64,000 nucleotides of DNA from Gloeomargarita sp. SRBZ-1_bins_9 (GTDB lineage: Bacteria > Cyanobacteriota > Cyanobacteriia > Gloeomargaritales > Gloeomargaritaceae). Location: assembly GCA_039794565.1 (NCBI GenBank), contig JAUQVX010000014.1, forward strand, positions 1 to 64,000. The letters run 5' to 3'. A model generated the notes under the pieces. It did not search any database. It was not told the origin of the DNA and was given only the letters and a program-made list of their open reading frames with translations. The position numbers and the translations under genes are program-made. Shown here in pieces: positions 57,361 to 64,000 of this stretch; the stretch's first letter is position 1, and every line of letters begins with the position of its first letter.

Positions 57361-59487
57361 ATGAGATTTCTGGTTCAACCCTTGTATGTAGCCCGAAACC
57401 CTGGTGTAGGGCAGTGTCCGTTGGGGTGTACTCGCCAATGTTGGGTCATGGAAGAGGCTCCCAACTTTGCGGCGTCCTCAGGGCAAAGTTGTCCCCTGTT
57501 CCAGCACCAGGCTGAAACTTGGGCAGCCCTACAGCAGGGGCAAGCCAATGTTATTTTCAACACCGCCCCTACGGGTGCCGGGAAAACCCTGGCGGCATTG
57601 GGGTTGGGGTTGTGCCAGCCGAACCAGCGGACTATGGCCCTTTATCCCACCATTGAACTGATTGAGGACCAGGTGCGCAGTTTACGGGGGTGGCACGAGC
57701 GGTTGGGACAGGATTTCGACCAGCGGGTGGAGCATTTATACGGGGAGGAACTCAGTCGGCGGGTGGTCCAGGGCACCAGCAGCCGGTTTGAGGTATTGGC
57801 CCAGGCGATCCAGCAAAAACCCCTCCTACTGACCAACCCGGATATTTTCCATCTGATCGCCCATTTCCGTTACCGAGACCCCCACTACAGTAGTGATTTG
57901 CTGCCCCTGGCGCTGGCGGATTTTCCCCATGTATGGGTAGCCGATGAGTTTCACCTGTTTGGGGCGCACCAGGAGGCTGCCATGTTGAATACCATGGTTT
58001 TTCTGCGGGCGGTCCGAGGGGACCAGCGGCCCTACCGGTTTGTCTTTACTTCGGCGACACCCAACCCTGCGTTTCAAGACCAACTGCAGCAGGCGGGTTT
58101 TAAGGTGCAGGAAATCAATTGTCGGAGTGTTGCCCAAGATACACCAGGCTATGCGCTCGTGGCGCAACCTGTGACCTTGGAGTTTGTCCAATTGACACGG
58201 GAGCAAACAGCCAGCGATTGGCTCCTGGACCATGCCGAAGTCATCCGCCAGATTCTGCAGGCGGAATCACCGGGGCGGGGGCTGGTGATTCTCAACTCCC
58301 TTGCCCAGGTCACCCAGGTAGCGAGGCAGTTAAGGGAGCGTTTGCCGGAGGTGATGGTGCGGGAAATCAGCGGGCGCATGGACCGGCGACAGCGGGCGCA
58401 GACCCAGGCGCTTTTGCACCAGGCACAGCAACCAGTACTGGTGGTGGCCACATCGGCGGCCGACGTAGGGGTGGATTTTCGCATCCATTTGCTCATCACC
58501 GAGGGGAGTAACAGTGCGACGGTGATTCAACGCCTGGGGCGGGTGGGCCGTCATCCCGGTTTCGGGGTCTATCGCGCCTATGTGTTGATAGCCGGTTCTA
58601 CGCCCTGGGTGTCGGAACGGCTGCGGCAGCAATGGCAGTCGGAGCAGCCGGTGGCGCGTCCGCACCTGGTGGAGATTATTCGCCAAGCCTTTGATCCGCC
58701 GCCCACCTTTCCGGAGTATCAGAGGCGCTGGGGGGCCTTACAGGCGCAGGGGTTGCTCTGGCAGATGAGGCAGGAGCATGGAGCCGTTTTCCAACAGACC
58801 TACGAGCGCATGGTGGCAGCTCTCCAGCAGGTTTATGGCCAGCAACTGCAACCCCGGTTGGGGGGCTGGCGCCGGTTAGCCGACCAGGGGGACCTGGGCC
58901 GAGCCATCCAGCAGGAGCTATTGCGGTTTCGGGGCGGGACTACCCTGCAGGCAGCGGTGTGGGATGAGCACTCCTTTTACACCTATGACCTGCTGCGGCT
59001 ATTGCCCTATGTGGACGTCGAACTTTTGACTCGGGAAGACTTTTTGCAGGCGGTGGAATCAGCTGGTTTCAGTCCCCTGGCGTTTCCTCCCGAGGGGATA
59101 ACCCTTTATCTGCGGGTACGGAAGTGGCGGGAGCAACGTTTGCTGGTGAAATTGCAGTGCCATCAGCCCGCGACCAATTTGCGCACCGGCGAGCTGACGC
59201 TATTGACGGGAGTAGCTGTGTCAGGACCTCCCCACGTCCGGGAAATCAGTCAGGTGTTAGCGCGCCAGAAACTGCTAGCTTTCCTGGTGCCCCTGTCGGA
59301 TCAGCAATCCGCCGACACAGTGCGTCGCCATTTACGGTTGAGCGCCCTATTTGGGCTATACGATTTACAGGACGGGGATGGCTACCGCTACGCCTGTGCC
59401 TTTAACCAAGATGCCTTATTATTAGAGGCCCTGAGATCCCGGCTCACACCCTTTTTACGCAACGACCATTCGTCATTGATTTTTTAG
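57361..59487 (+). CDS. cas3: Type I-D CRISPR-associated helicase Cas3'
   Basis: Superfamily 2 helicase of 708 residues of the type I-D kind, without a fused HD nuclease (in I-D the HD domain is in Cas10d). Walker A is TAPTGAGKT at about 68-76, the DExH box is VADEFHLFG, motif III is FTSATPN and motif VI is QRLGRVGRHPG. The N-terminus FLVQPLYVARNPG matches I-D homologues, which supports the ATG at 57361; an ATG at 57448 is an alternative. It unwinds target DNA after Cascade recognition. The cas10d gene follows after 11 bases. Confidence 0.92.
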   Translation: MRFLVQPLYVARNPGVGQCPLGCTRQCWVMEEAPNFAASSGQSCPLFQHQAETWAALQQGQANVIFNTAPTGAGKTLAALGLGLCQPNQRTMALYPTIELIEDQVRSLRGWHERLGQDFDQRVEHLYGEELSRRVVQGTSSRFEVLAQAIQQKPLLLTNPDIFHLIAHFRYRDPHYSSDLLPLALADFPHVWVADEFHLFGAHQEAAMLNTMVFLRAVRGDQRPYRFVFTSATPNPAFQDQLQQAGFKVQEINCRSVAQDTPGYALVAQPVTLEFVQLTREQTASDWLLDHAEVIRQILQAESPGRGLVILNSLAQVTQVARQLRERLPEVMVREISGRMDRRQRAQTQALLHQAQQPVLVVATSAADVGVDFRIHLLITEGSNSATVIQRLGRVGRHPGFGVYRAYVLIAGSTPWVSERLRQQWQSEQPVARPHLVEIIRQAFDPPPTFPEYQRRWGALQAQGLLWQMRQEHGAVFQQTYERMVAALQQVYGQQLQPRLGGWRRLADQGDLGRAIQQELLRFRGGTTLQAAVWDEHSFYTYDLLRLLPYVDVELLTREDFLQAVESAGFSPLAFPPEGITLYLRVRKWREQRLLVKLQCHQPATNLRTGELTLLTGVAVSGPPHVREISQVLARQKLLAFLVPLSDQQSADTVRRHLRLSALFGLYDLQDGDGYRYACAFNQDALLLEALRSRLTPFLRNDHSSLIF

Positions 59488-59498
59488 AGGAGTTAGCC

Positions 59499-62432
59499 AT
59501 GAGCCTGTTACGGACATTACTTTTACGCACCCTTCCACCGGAGACGGACCCCATTTTGCGCACCTATATCGAAACCGTGGTGCCAGCAATGGAGCAGAAA
59601 TTTGGTGGTATTACGGCGCTGGGAGGTTCCCAGGAGGTTCATTTCCACATCCTGCAGGCCAAAGGGGACCCACAGGCCGCTGTCAAGGCCCAACGTTATG
59701 CCCAGCGACCTGAGCAAAGCTTACTGGTTCACGTCCTCAATGCCCTAAGCATTGCCTGGCAGTTAATCCCCTACTTAGAAACGCCCCTCAGTGACACGGA
59801 AAAACGTTTATTGTGCTTGGGGCTAACTCTGCACGACTACAACAAGTGGTGTGCAGGCGATGAGCAAGACCCCCCTCTGGCCAGCGATGTTGCAGGCATC
59901 AAAGCCCTCTGTGCGTCCCTGGGGGAAAAACTAAACTTTGCCGGCTTCTGGCCTGAGTGGCGTACGTATCTGACAGAAATCGGCTATTTAGCCCAAAACA
60001 CCCAAGCCAAGGTCGGCACCAACCTCCCCAAGGTCAACTGGGAGCCATTTCAGATTGATGATGTAACGCGTCTGGATATGCCTTTGCGGTGGTTATTGCG
60101 CTTTGGGGATTTGGCTGTGCATTTGCAGGACCCCGGCGACCTGGTTACCAGCCAAACCGGCCAAAGCCTGCAAGAAACCCTGTGCTGGTTAAACCTAAAG
60201 CAAAAGCTGGTCTATCACCGATTACGGGACTGCACCGGCATTTTAACTGATGGTATTCACAACGCCGTTTTAGACGCTGCCAAGCAACGGGGCTGGCAAC
60301 CCCTGATCTTTTTTGCCCAGGGGGTTATTTATCTAGCGCCGCCGGATGCCTTGCCACCCCCACTGACGGAATTACAGGACATCATTTGGCAGTGCATCAG
60401 CAACGTTCTCAGCCAGAGGCATATCGGCTTCAAGCGGGACGGCAAAGGGTTAAAAGTGGCTCCCCAGATTCTAGAGCTTTTATCGCCTGCCGACCTGATT
60501 CGCCAGCTTCCCCACGTCATCGAGTCCTATGTCAAAAACGCCAAAAATCCCGCCACACCCAAGCGCTTAGAAAAGTTAGATTTAACCCCCCAGGAGCGGC
60601 AATTTTTGGCTCGAGGCGCTGACTTAAGGGCCGATCGTTTAGCTGAATTTATTACCTTTGTGCAACGGGAGTTTTTCAGCTGCTGTATCCCTGAATTTAC
60701 GCGTTGGATGCTGGAGAAATTGGAGCTAGCAACCGAATTCAGGCCCGAACAAACGCAGGAGCAAGCCGGCGGCGTGATTTACGGCTGGTATCGGGCAGCG
60801 GCCCACTTTATTGCCCAGCATGCTACTTGGGATGACCGACAGGCGATGGAACATTTACAAACCCTAGCCAACGACCTGGCCAGCTGGGCCGCGCAAAGGC
60901 AATTACTGCCGGTGCAGAGCAGTCCAACTCAGACCACCTTTCGTGAATATTTAGCCCACTATTTAGAGCTACAGGGCTGGGAGCCATCAGCACCGGCAGT
61001 GGCTACTGAACTCAGTCGTTATACAGAAGCCAAAACCCGTGAGGCCCAGGCTCCACTTTGTTCCCTCAGCTCCGGCGAATTTGACACCGAAGAGCAGTTG
61101 GATTCGGTAGTGTTATTCAAGCCCCAGCAATATAGCAACAAAAATCCCCTAGGTGGGCGGCAAGTTAAGCGGGGGATTTCTCGGATATGGGCCTTAGAAA
61201 TGCTGTTGCGTCGGACTTTTTGGTCCGCCCAGCGTATACCCGAAGAAGACCAAAACCCCATCTTTTTGTATCTGTTTCCGGCCTATGTGTATTCGCCAGC
61301 TGTAGCCCAGGCCATTCGCCTACTCGTCAAAGAACTTAAGTCGGTGAACTTTTGGGACCTGCATCGTTATTGGCTCGAGCAGGGCATGGAGGTCAGTAGC
61401 CTGCGCCACTACAACTGGCTATTAACCCCTGATGACCGTTGCACTTCCTCGCGGCAGACCTACACGCGAGAAGATTTGCCCTTTTTAGCCGTTACCTACA
61501 CCACCACCCGCGGCAAAACGGTGGCCGAAGCCTGGGTAGAACCCCTATTTTTGGGACTGCTGTTGCCGTATTTACTAGGCATTAAAGTAGTGGTTACCCC
61601 CAGTCCCATTCCCCTGTACGACAGCGACAGTGACTTTCTAGAATCCATCAAATTAGACGGTCCACCTGATTTTTGGCACGTGTTGGCGTTACCGACTTCC
61701 ATCTATCTGCGCAACTGGACCCAGCAGCAAGTTCAAGACCTGGGGCAGATGCTGAATCGTTTACTGGTGGCCTACAGCCTACATTTGAGCAGTCGGGGGC
61801 AGCCCCCTGATGCCCGTTGGCAGGACCTACCGCGCACCATTCGCGACGTCCAAACGGACATTTGGTTTCTCTTTGCCATTGCCCAAGAAGGATTACGCAA
61901 CGGTAACCGTAAACCCAGTGCCCAGGAAGTGAAGCGTTACTGGCACTATGCAGAACTTTGGTCACAAGGAGATGTTGCTATGCAAACCAAACTCAAAATC
62001 ACCCAGCGATTGGTGGAGGAATACCGCCAGTTTTATCGGCCCCGTCTGGAGGAATCCAGCCACACTTTGCTATTGCCTTTAACCAAGGCTCTCGACCACA
62101 TCCTATCCGTTCCTGAGGATTGGGACGATGAAGAGATCATCCTGCAGGGGGCCGGCATTTTACAGGACGCCATCAAGCGGCAGGAAGTGGCCAAACGCCC
62201 CATCATGTGTGATAAAAGCAAACCGTTTGCCGAGCGGCGCCGTCTTGAACTCCAAGCCATTTATCAGTTTATGTCCACTTGTGTCCATGAGTTGTTTTGC
62301 CAGCTGTGCAAAGGAGACCGCGCCCTGTTGCAAAAACATCGCAACCGGTTAAAATCCGGTGCCGAATTTGCCTATTGCCTTCTGGCCCTTCAGAATGAAC
62401 AAGCCCAAGCAGGTTTAGCCCAACCCAACTAA
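59499..62432 (+). CDS. cas10d: Type I-D large subunit Cas10d (Csc3) with HD nuclease
   Basis: Large subunit of 977 residues. The N-terminal HD nuclease domain is seen in HVLNALSIAWQ (His78) and LTLHDYNKW (His112, Asp113). The palm domains are degenerate, and no GGDD cyclase motif is seen, as expected for Cas10d, which does not make cyclic oligoadenylate. The C-terminal 150 residues are helical and coincide with the separately translated Cas11d small subunit. SD GAGGAG precedes the ATG. The gene lies between cas3 and csc2, the usual I-D order. Confidence 0.93.
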   Translation: MSLLRTLLLRTLPPETDPILRTYIETVVPAMEQKFGGITALGGSQEVHFHILQAKGDPQAAVKAQRYAQRPEQSLLVHVLNALSIAWQLIPYLETPLSDTEKRLLCLGLTLHDYNKWCAGDEQDPPLASDVAGIKALCASLGEKLNFAGFWPEWRTYLTEIGYLAQNTQAKVGTNLPKVNWEPFQIDDVTRLDMPLRWLLRFGDLAVHLQDPGDLVTSQTGQSLQETLCWLNLKQKLVYHRLRDCTGILTDGIHNAVLDAAKQRGWQPLIFFAQGVIYLAPPDALPPPLTELQDIIWQCISNVLSQRHIGFKRDGKGLKVAPQILELLSPADLIRQLPHVIESYVKNAKNPATPKRLEKLDLTPQERQFLARGADLRADRLAEFITFVQREFFSCCIPEFTRWMLEKLELATEFRPEQTQEQAGGVIYGWYRAAAHFIAQHATWDDRQAMEHLQTLANDLASWAAQRQLLPVQSSPTQTTFREYLAHYLELQGWEPSAPAVATELSRYTEAKTREAQAPLCSLSSGEFDTEEQLDSVVLFKPQQYSNKNPLGGRQVKRGISRIWALEMLLRRTFWSAQRIPEEDQNPIFLYLFPAYVYSPAVAQAIRLLVKELKSVNFWDLHRYWLEQGMEVSSLRHYNWLLTPDDRCTSSRQTYTREDLPFLAVTYTTTRGKTVAEAWVEPLFLGLLLPYLLGIKVVVTPSPIPLYDSDSDFLESIKLDGPPDFWHVLALPTSIYLRNWTQQQVQDLGQMLNRLLVAYSLHLSSRGQPPDARWQDLPRTIRDVQTDIWFLFAIAQEGLRNGNRKPSAQEVKRYWHYAELWSQGDVAMQTKLKITQRLVEEYRQFYRPRLEESSHTLLLPLTKALDHILSVPEDWDDEEIILQGAGILQDAIKRQEVAKRPIMCDKSKPFAERRRLELQAIYQFMSTCVHELFCQLCKGDRALLQKHRNRLKSGAEFAYCLLALQNEQAQAGLAQPN
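61966..61979 (+). promoter_or_regulatory. Internal ribosome binding site for Cas11d
   Basis: AAGGAG at 61966-61971 followed by an 8-base spacer before an in-frame ATG at 61980 inside cas10d. Spacing and sequence are ideal for initiation and are unlikely by chance at just this place. Confidence 0.7.
61980..62432 (+). CDS. cas11d: Cas11d small subunit, internally translated from cas10d
   Basis: In-frame internal product of 150 residues (codons 828-977 of cas10d) starting MQTKLKITQRLVEEYRQFY. It is helical throughout, with a Cys-rich stretch (MSTCVHELFCQLCKG). Type I-D systems are known to make their small subunit by separate translation from the 3' end of cas10d, and the length fits. The strong Shine-Dalgarno sequence supports it here. 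It would line the belly of the effector complex. Evidence is the ribosome site and family knowledge, not homology seen by search. Confidence 0.7.
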   Translation: MQTKLKITQRLVEEYRQFYRPRLEESSHTLLLPLTKALDHILSVPEDWDDEEIILQGAGILQDAIKRQEVAKRPIMCDKSKPFAERRRLELQAIYQFMSTCVHELFCQLCKGDRALLQKHRNRLKSGAEFAYCLLALQNEQAQAGLAQPN

Positions 62433-62449
62433 ACTAAAGGAGGTGTATC

Positions 62450-63544
62450 ATGACCACCAAGAAACTACCCATTCAATCAGAGGCTCTGCAGGCTCTGCAG
62501 TCTCAACTGCATAAAGCTTTTCCCCGGCTGGCTTCTGGGAAATACGTTCACTTTTTCCTAGTGCGTCACAGTCGTTCCTTCCCCGTTTTTCAAACCGATG
62601 GGGTGCTCAATACTGCCCGCGTACAGGCTGGTTTACAATCAACCAAGATGATGAGCCGACTGGTGATATTCAAGCGCAAGCAAGTGACCCCTGAGCGGTT
62701 GATGGGGCGGGAGTTATTGCGGGCTTTAGGACTCACCAGTGGCAACGAAGGTGACGCCAACTACTGCCAGTACAACGGCGAAAACACCTGCAAAAAATGC
62801 CCCGATTGCATTATTTATGGCTTTGCCATTGGCAATCAAGGGTCTGAGCGCTCCAAGGTATATTCCGACTCCGCCTTTTCGCTGACCCCCTATGAAATTT
62901 CCCACCAAAGTTTTACCTTTAATGCCCCCTCCGAAGCTGGGACCATGAGTGAGCAGGGCGAAATGCGCAGTTCTATCAACGAACTGGACCATGTGCTGCC
63001 TGAGGTTAACTTTCCGGCAGTGGAAACCCTGCGTGACCCCACGTGGGAAGCCTTTATTTACGTACTGGGGAACTTGCTACGCACCAAACGTTACGGCGCC
63101 CAAGAATCGCGCACGGGTACCATGACCAACCACATTGTCGGCATTGCCCTATGCGATGGTGAAGTCTTTAGCAATTTACACTTCACCCAAGCCCTGTATG
63201 ATGCCCTCAAAGCCCGAGGTGAGATCAACGGTCCCATTGCCGATATTTGCCAGCAGGCCAGTCAAGTAGCGCAAGAATTGCTCACCCAGGAACCTGTCAC
63301 CAAACAACAGCTCATCTTTGGTGAAGCTCTAGAGCAACTGCTTGCCGATGTAACCCACATTTATCAAAGCAGTGACCAACTGCGAACTGTACTTGAAACC
63401 CTCTACGGGCAAACCACCACCTATGCCCAGGAGTACGGTGCGTTGCATGGAGCTAAAGAAGAGGGCAAGAGAAAGGGGCGTAAGCGCCGGGACCAGGGGG
63501 ATGAGTCCGATGCTACTGAGAGCGAGCAGGAAACCCTCTTTTAG
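62450..63544 (+). CDS. csc2: Type I-D backbone subunit Csc2 (Cas7d)
   Basis: Protein of 364 residues, RAMP/Cas7-like, which polymerises along the CRISPR RNA. A cysteine cluster CQYNGENTCKKCPDC may bind zinc, and YGFAIGNQGSERSKVYSDSAFSL is a characteristic segment. The C-terminus is a lysine- and acid-rich tail. SD AAAGGAGGTG is the best in the window. csc1 follows after 14 bases. Confidence 0.93.
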   Translation: MTTKKLPIQSEALQALQSQLHKAFPRLASGKYVHFFLVRHSRSFPVFQTDGVLNTARVQAGLQSTKMMSRLVIFKRKQVTPERLMGRELLRALGLTSGNEGDANYCQYNGENTCKKCPDCIIYGFAIGNQGSERSKVYSDSAFSLTPYEISHQSFTFNAPSEAGTMSEQGEMRSSINELDHVLPEVNFPAVETLRDPTWEAFIYVLGNLLRTKRYGAQESRTGTMTNHIVGIALCDGEVFSNLHFTQALYDALKARGEINGPIADICQQASQVAQELLTQEPVTKQQLIFGEALEQLLADVTHIYQSSDQLRTVLETLYGQTTTYAQEYGALHGAKEEGKRKGRKRRDQGDESDATESEQETLF

Positions 63545-63558
63545 TTGGGAGCAGGATC

Positions 63559-64000
63559 ATGCCCATTTACCAATGCACCTTGACCCTGCATGACAATGTC
63601 TTTTTTGCCACCCGCGAGATGGGAATTCTCTACGAAACAGAGAAGTATCTCCACAACTGGGCACTGAGTTATGCCCTATTTGCAGGCATCCACGTCATGC
63701 AGTCGTACCGGCTGGTGGGTCCAGACGCCCAGCGCCCTAGCTACCTTGACCCCACCAGTGAGCAAAATCTCTTACCACTCAATAAGGAGGGAATTTATGT
63801 ATTTCCAGCCAAACCGTTGCAATGGTCCTACCAGGTTCATACGTTTAAGGCAGCCCAAGTTCACTACTATGCTGAAGCGGTGAAATTTGGCGACTGCACC
63901 GGCAATTTTCCTATCAATTACGGGCGGGCAAAGGAGCTGGCTGTAGGTAGTATTTATCAAACCTACATCCTTGCCCCAGAAACGGTTCAGATTCCCCGCT
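63559..64000 (+). CDS. csc1: Type I-D subunit Csc1 (Cas5d), truncated by the window end
   Basis: First 147 codons of a RAMP/Cas5-like protein (MPIYQCTLTLHDNVFFATRE start) that binds the crRNA 5' handle. The frame is open to base 64000. YPTSYLLAYAL-like NWALSYALFAGIHVMQSYRL is typical of Csc1. GGGAGCAGG precedes the ATG. Cas6, Cas4, Cas1, Cas2 and a CRISPR array are expected beyond the window. Confidence 0.88.
   Translation, partial: MPIYQCTLTLHDNVFFATREMGILYETEKYLHNWALSYALFAGIHVMQSYRLVGPDAQRPSYLDPTSEQNLLPLNKEGIYVFPAKPLQWSYQVHTFKAAQVHYYAEAVKFGDCTGNFPINYGRAKELAVGSIYQTYILAPETVQIPR

Noticed and set aside
57361-64000. CRISPR array
   Set aside because: No regularly spaced direct repeats are visible; the array, if present, lies beyond the window.

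Overview
The window is chromosomal DNA of a cyanobacterium. The evidence is a core phycobilisome linker (ApcE), allophycocyanin subunits, a CP43/IsiA-type chlorophyll antenna, the light-independent protochlorophyllide reductase genes chlL and chlN, a complete Mg-chelatase gene set, a SulP bicarbonate transporter and a type I-D CRISPR-Cas system. It is fairly GC-rich and densely packed. Convergent genes often overlap, and the highly iterated palindrome GCGATCGC is almost absent. The far-red allophycocyanin/IsiX cassette and the BchIDH-like chelatase operon fit a unicellular mat or hot-spring cyanobacterium (thermophilic Synechococcus or a Gloeomargarita-like lineage). The species cannot be fixed from this sequence alone.

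Layout. 1-2.8 kb (minus): Mrp/Mnh-type Na+/H+ antiporter subunits next to a BicA-like SulP bicarbonate transporter. 2.9-10.3 kb: Ser/Thr kinase, lipid-A-disaccharide-synthase-related glycosyltransferase, Crp/Fnr regulator, RecB/RNase H-fold nuclease and ComEC. 10.5-13.1 kb: chlL, a DUF5331 protein, chlN. 13.1-18.7 kb: STAS and FHA signalling proteins, lptB, pgl, a secreted beta-helix protein, a VanY-type peptidase and a TldD/PmbA protein. 18.8-21.3 kb: apcD4-, apcB3- and isiX-like genes, which look like a low-light photoacclimation (LoLiP) cassette. 21.3-29.1 kb: group 1 sigma factor, CysQ, an HTH protein, radC, a glycosyltransferase, hisH and ppk1. 29.3-36.0 kb: chlI-chlD-chlH as one operon of bacteriochlorophyll-type (BchIDH-like) architecture. 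36.0-43.6 kb: ribE, a DUF151 nuclease, potC-potD-potA without potB, glucokinase, endonuclease III and an exopolyphosphatase. 43.9-49.1 kb: apcE, an MFS transporter, a CheY-like regulator and a HEAT-repeat (NblB/CpcE-like) protein. 49.1-56.2 kb: a double-FHA ABC half-transporter, a DsbD/redoxin pair, an MlaE-type lipid permease, a Trp-rich protein and a small secreted protein. 56.3-64 kb: a WYL regulator divergent from cas3-cas10d(cas11d)-csc2-csc1 of type I-D, running off the end of the window.

How the genes fit together. Several modules concern light harvesting and pigment supply: chlL/N allow dark chlorophyll synthesis, chlI/D/H insert Mg2+ into protoporphyrin IX, the ApcD4/ApcB3/IsiX cassette would extend light capture under dim, red-filtered light, and apcE is followed by a possible phycobilisome-turnover factor. 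The two most unusual parts are the LoLiP-like cassette, whose IsiX has a long unfamiliar C-terminal tail, and the BchIDH-like operon. The CRISPR locus carries a well-formed internal ribosome binding site for Cas11d and a compact divergent promoter framed by an inverted repeat, a candidate operator for the WYL protein. No CRISPR array, tRNA, rRNA or insertion sequence was recognised.
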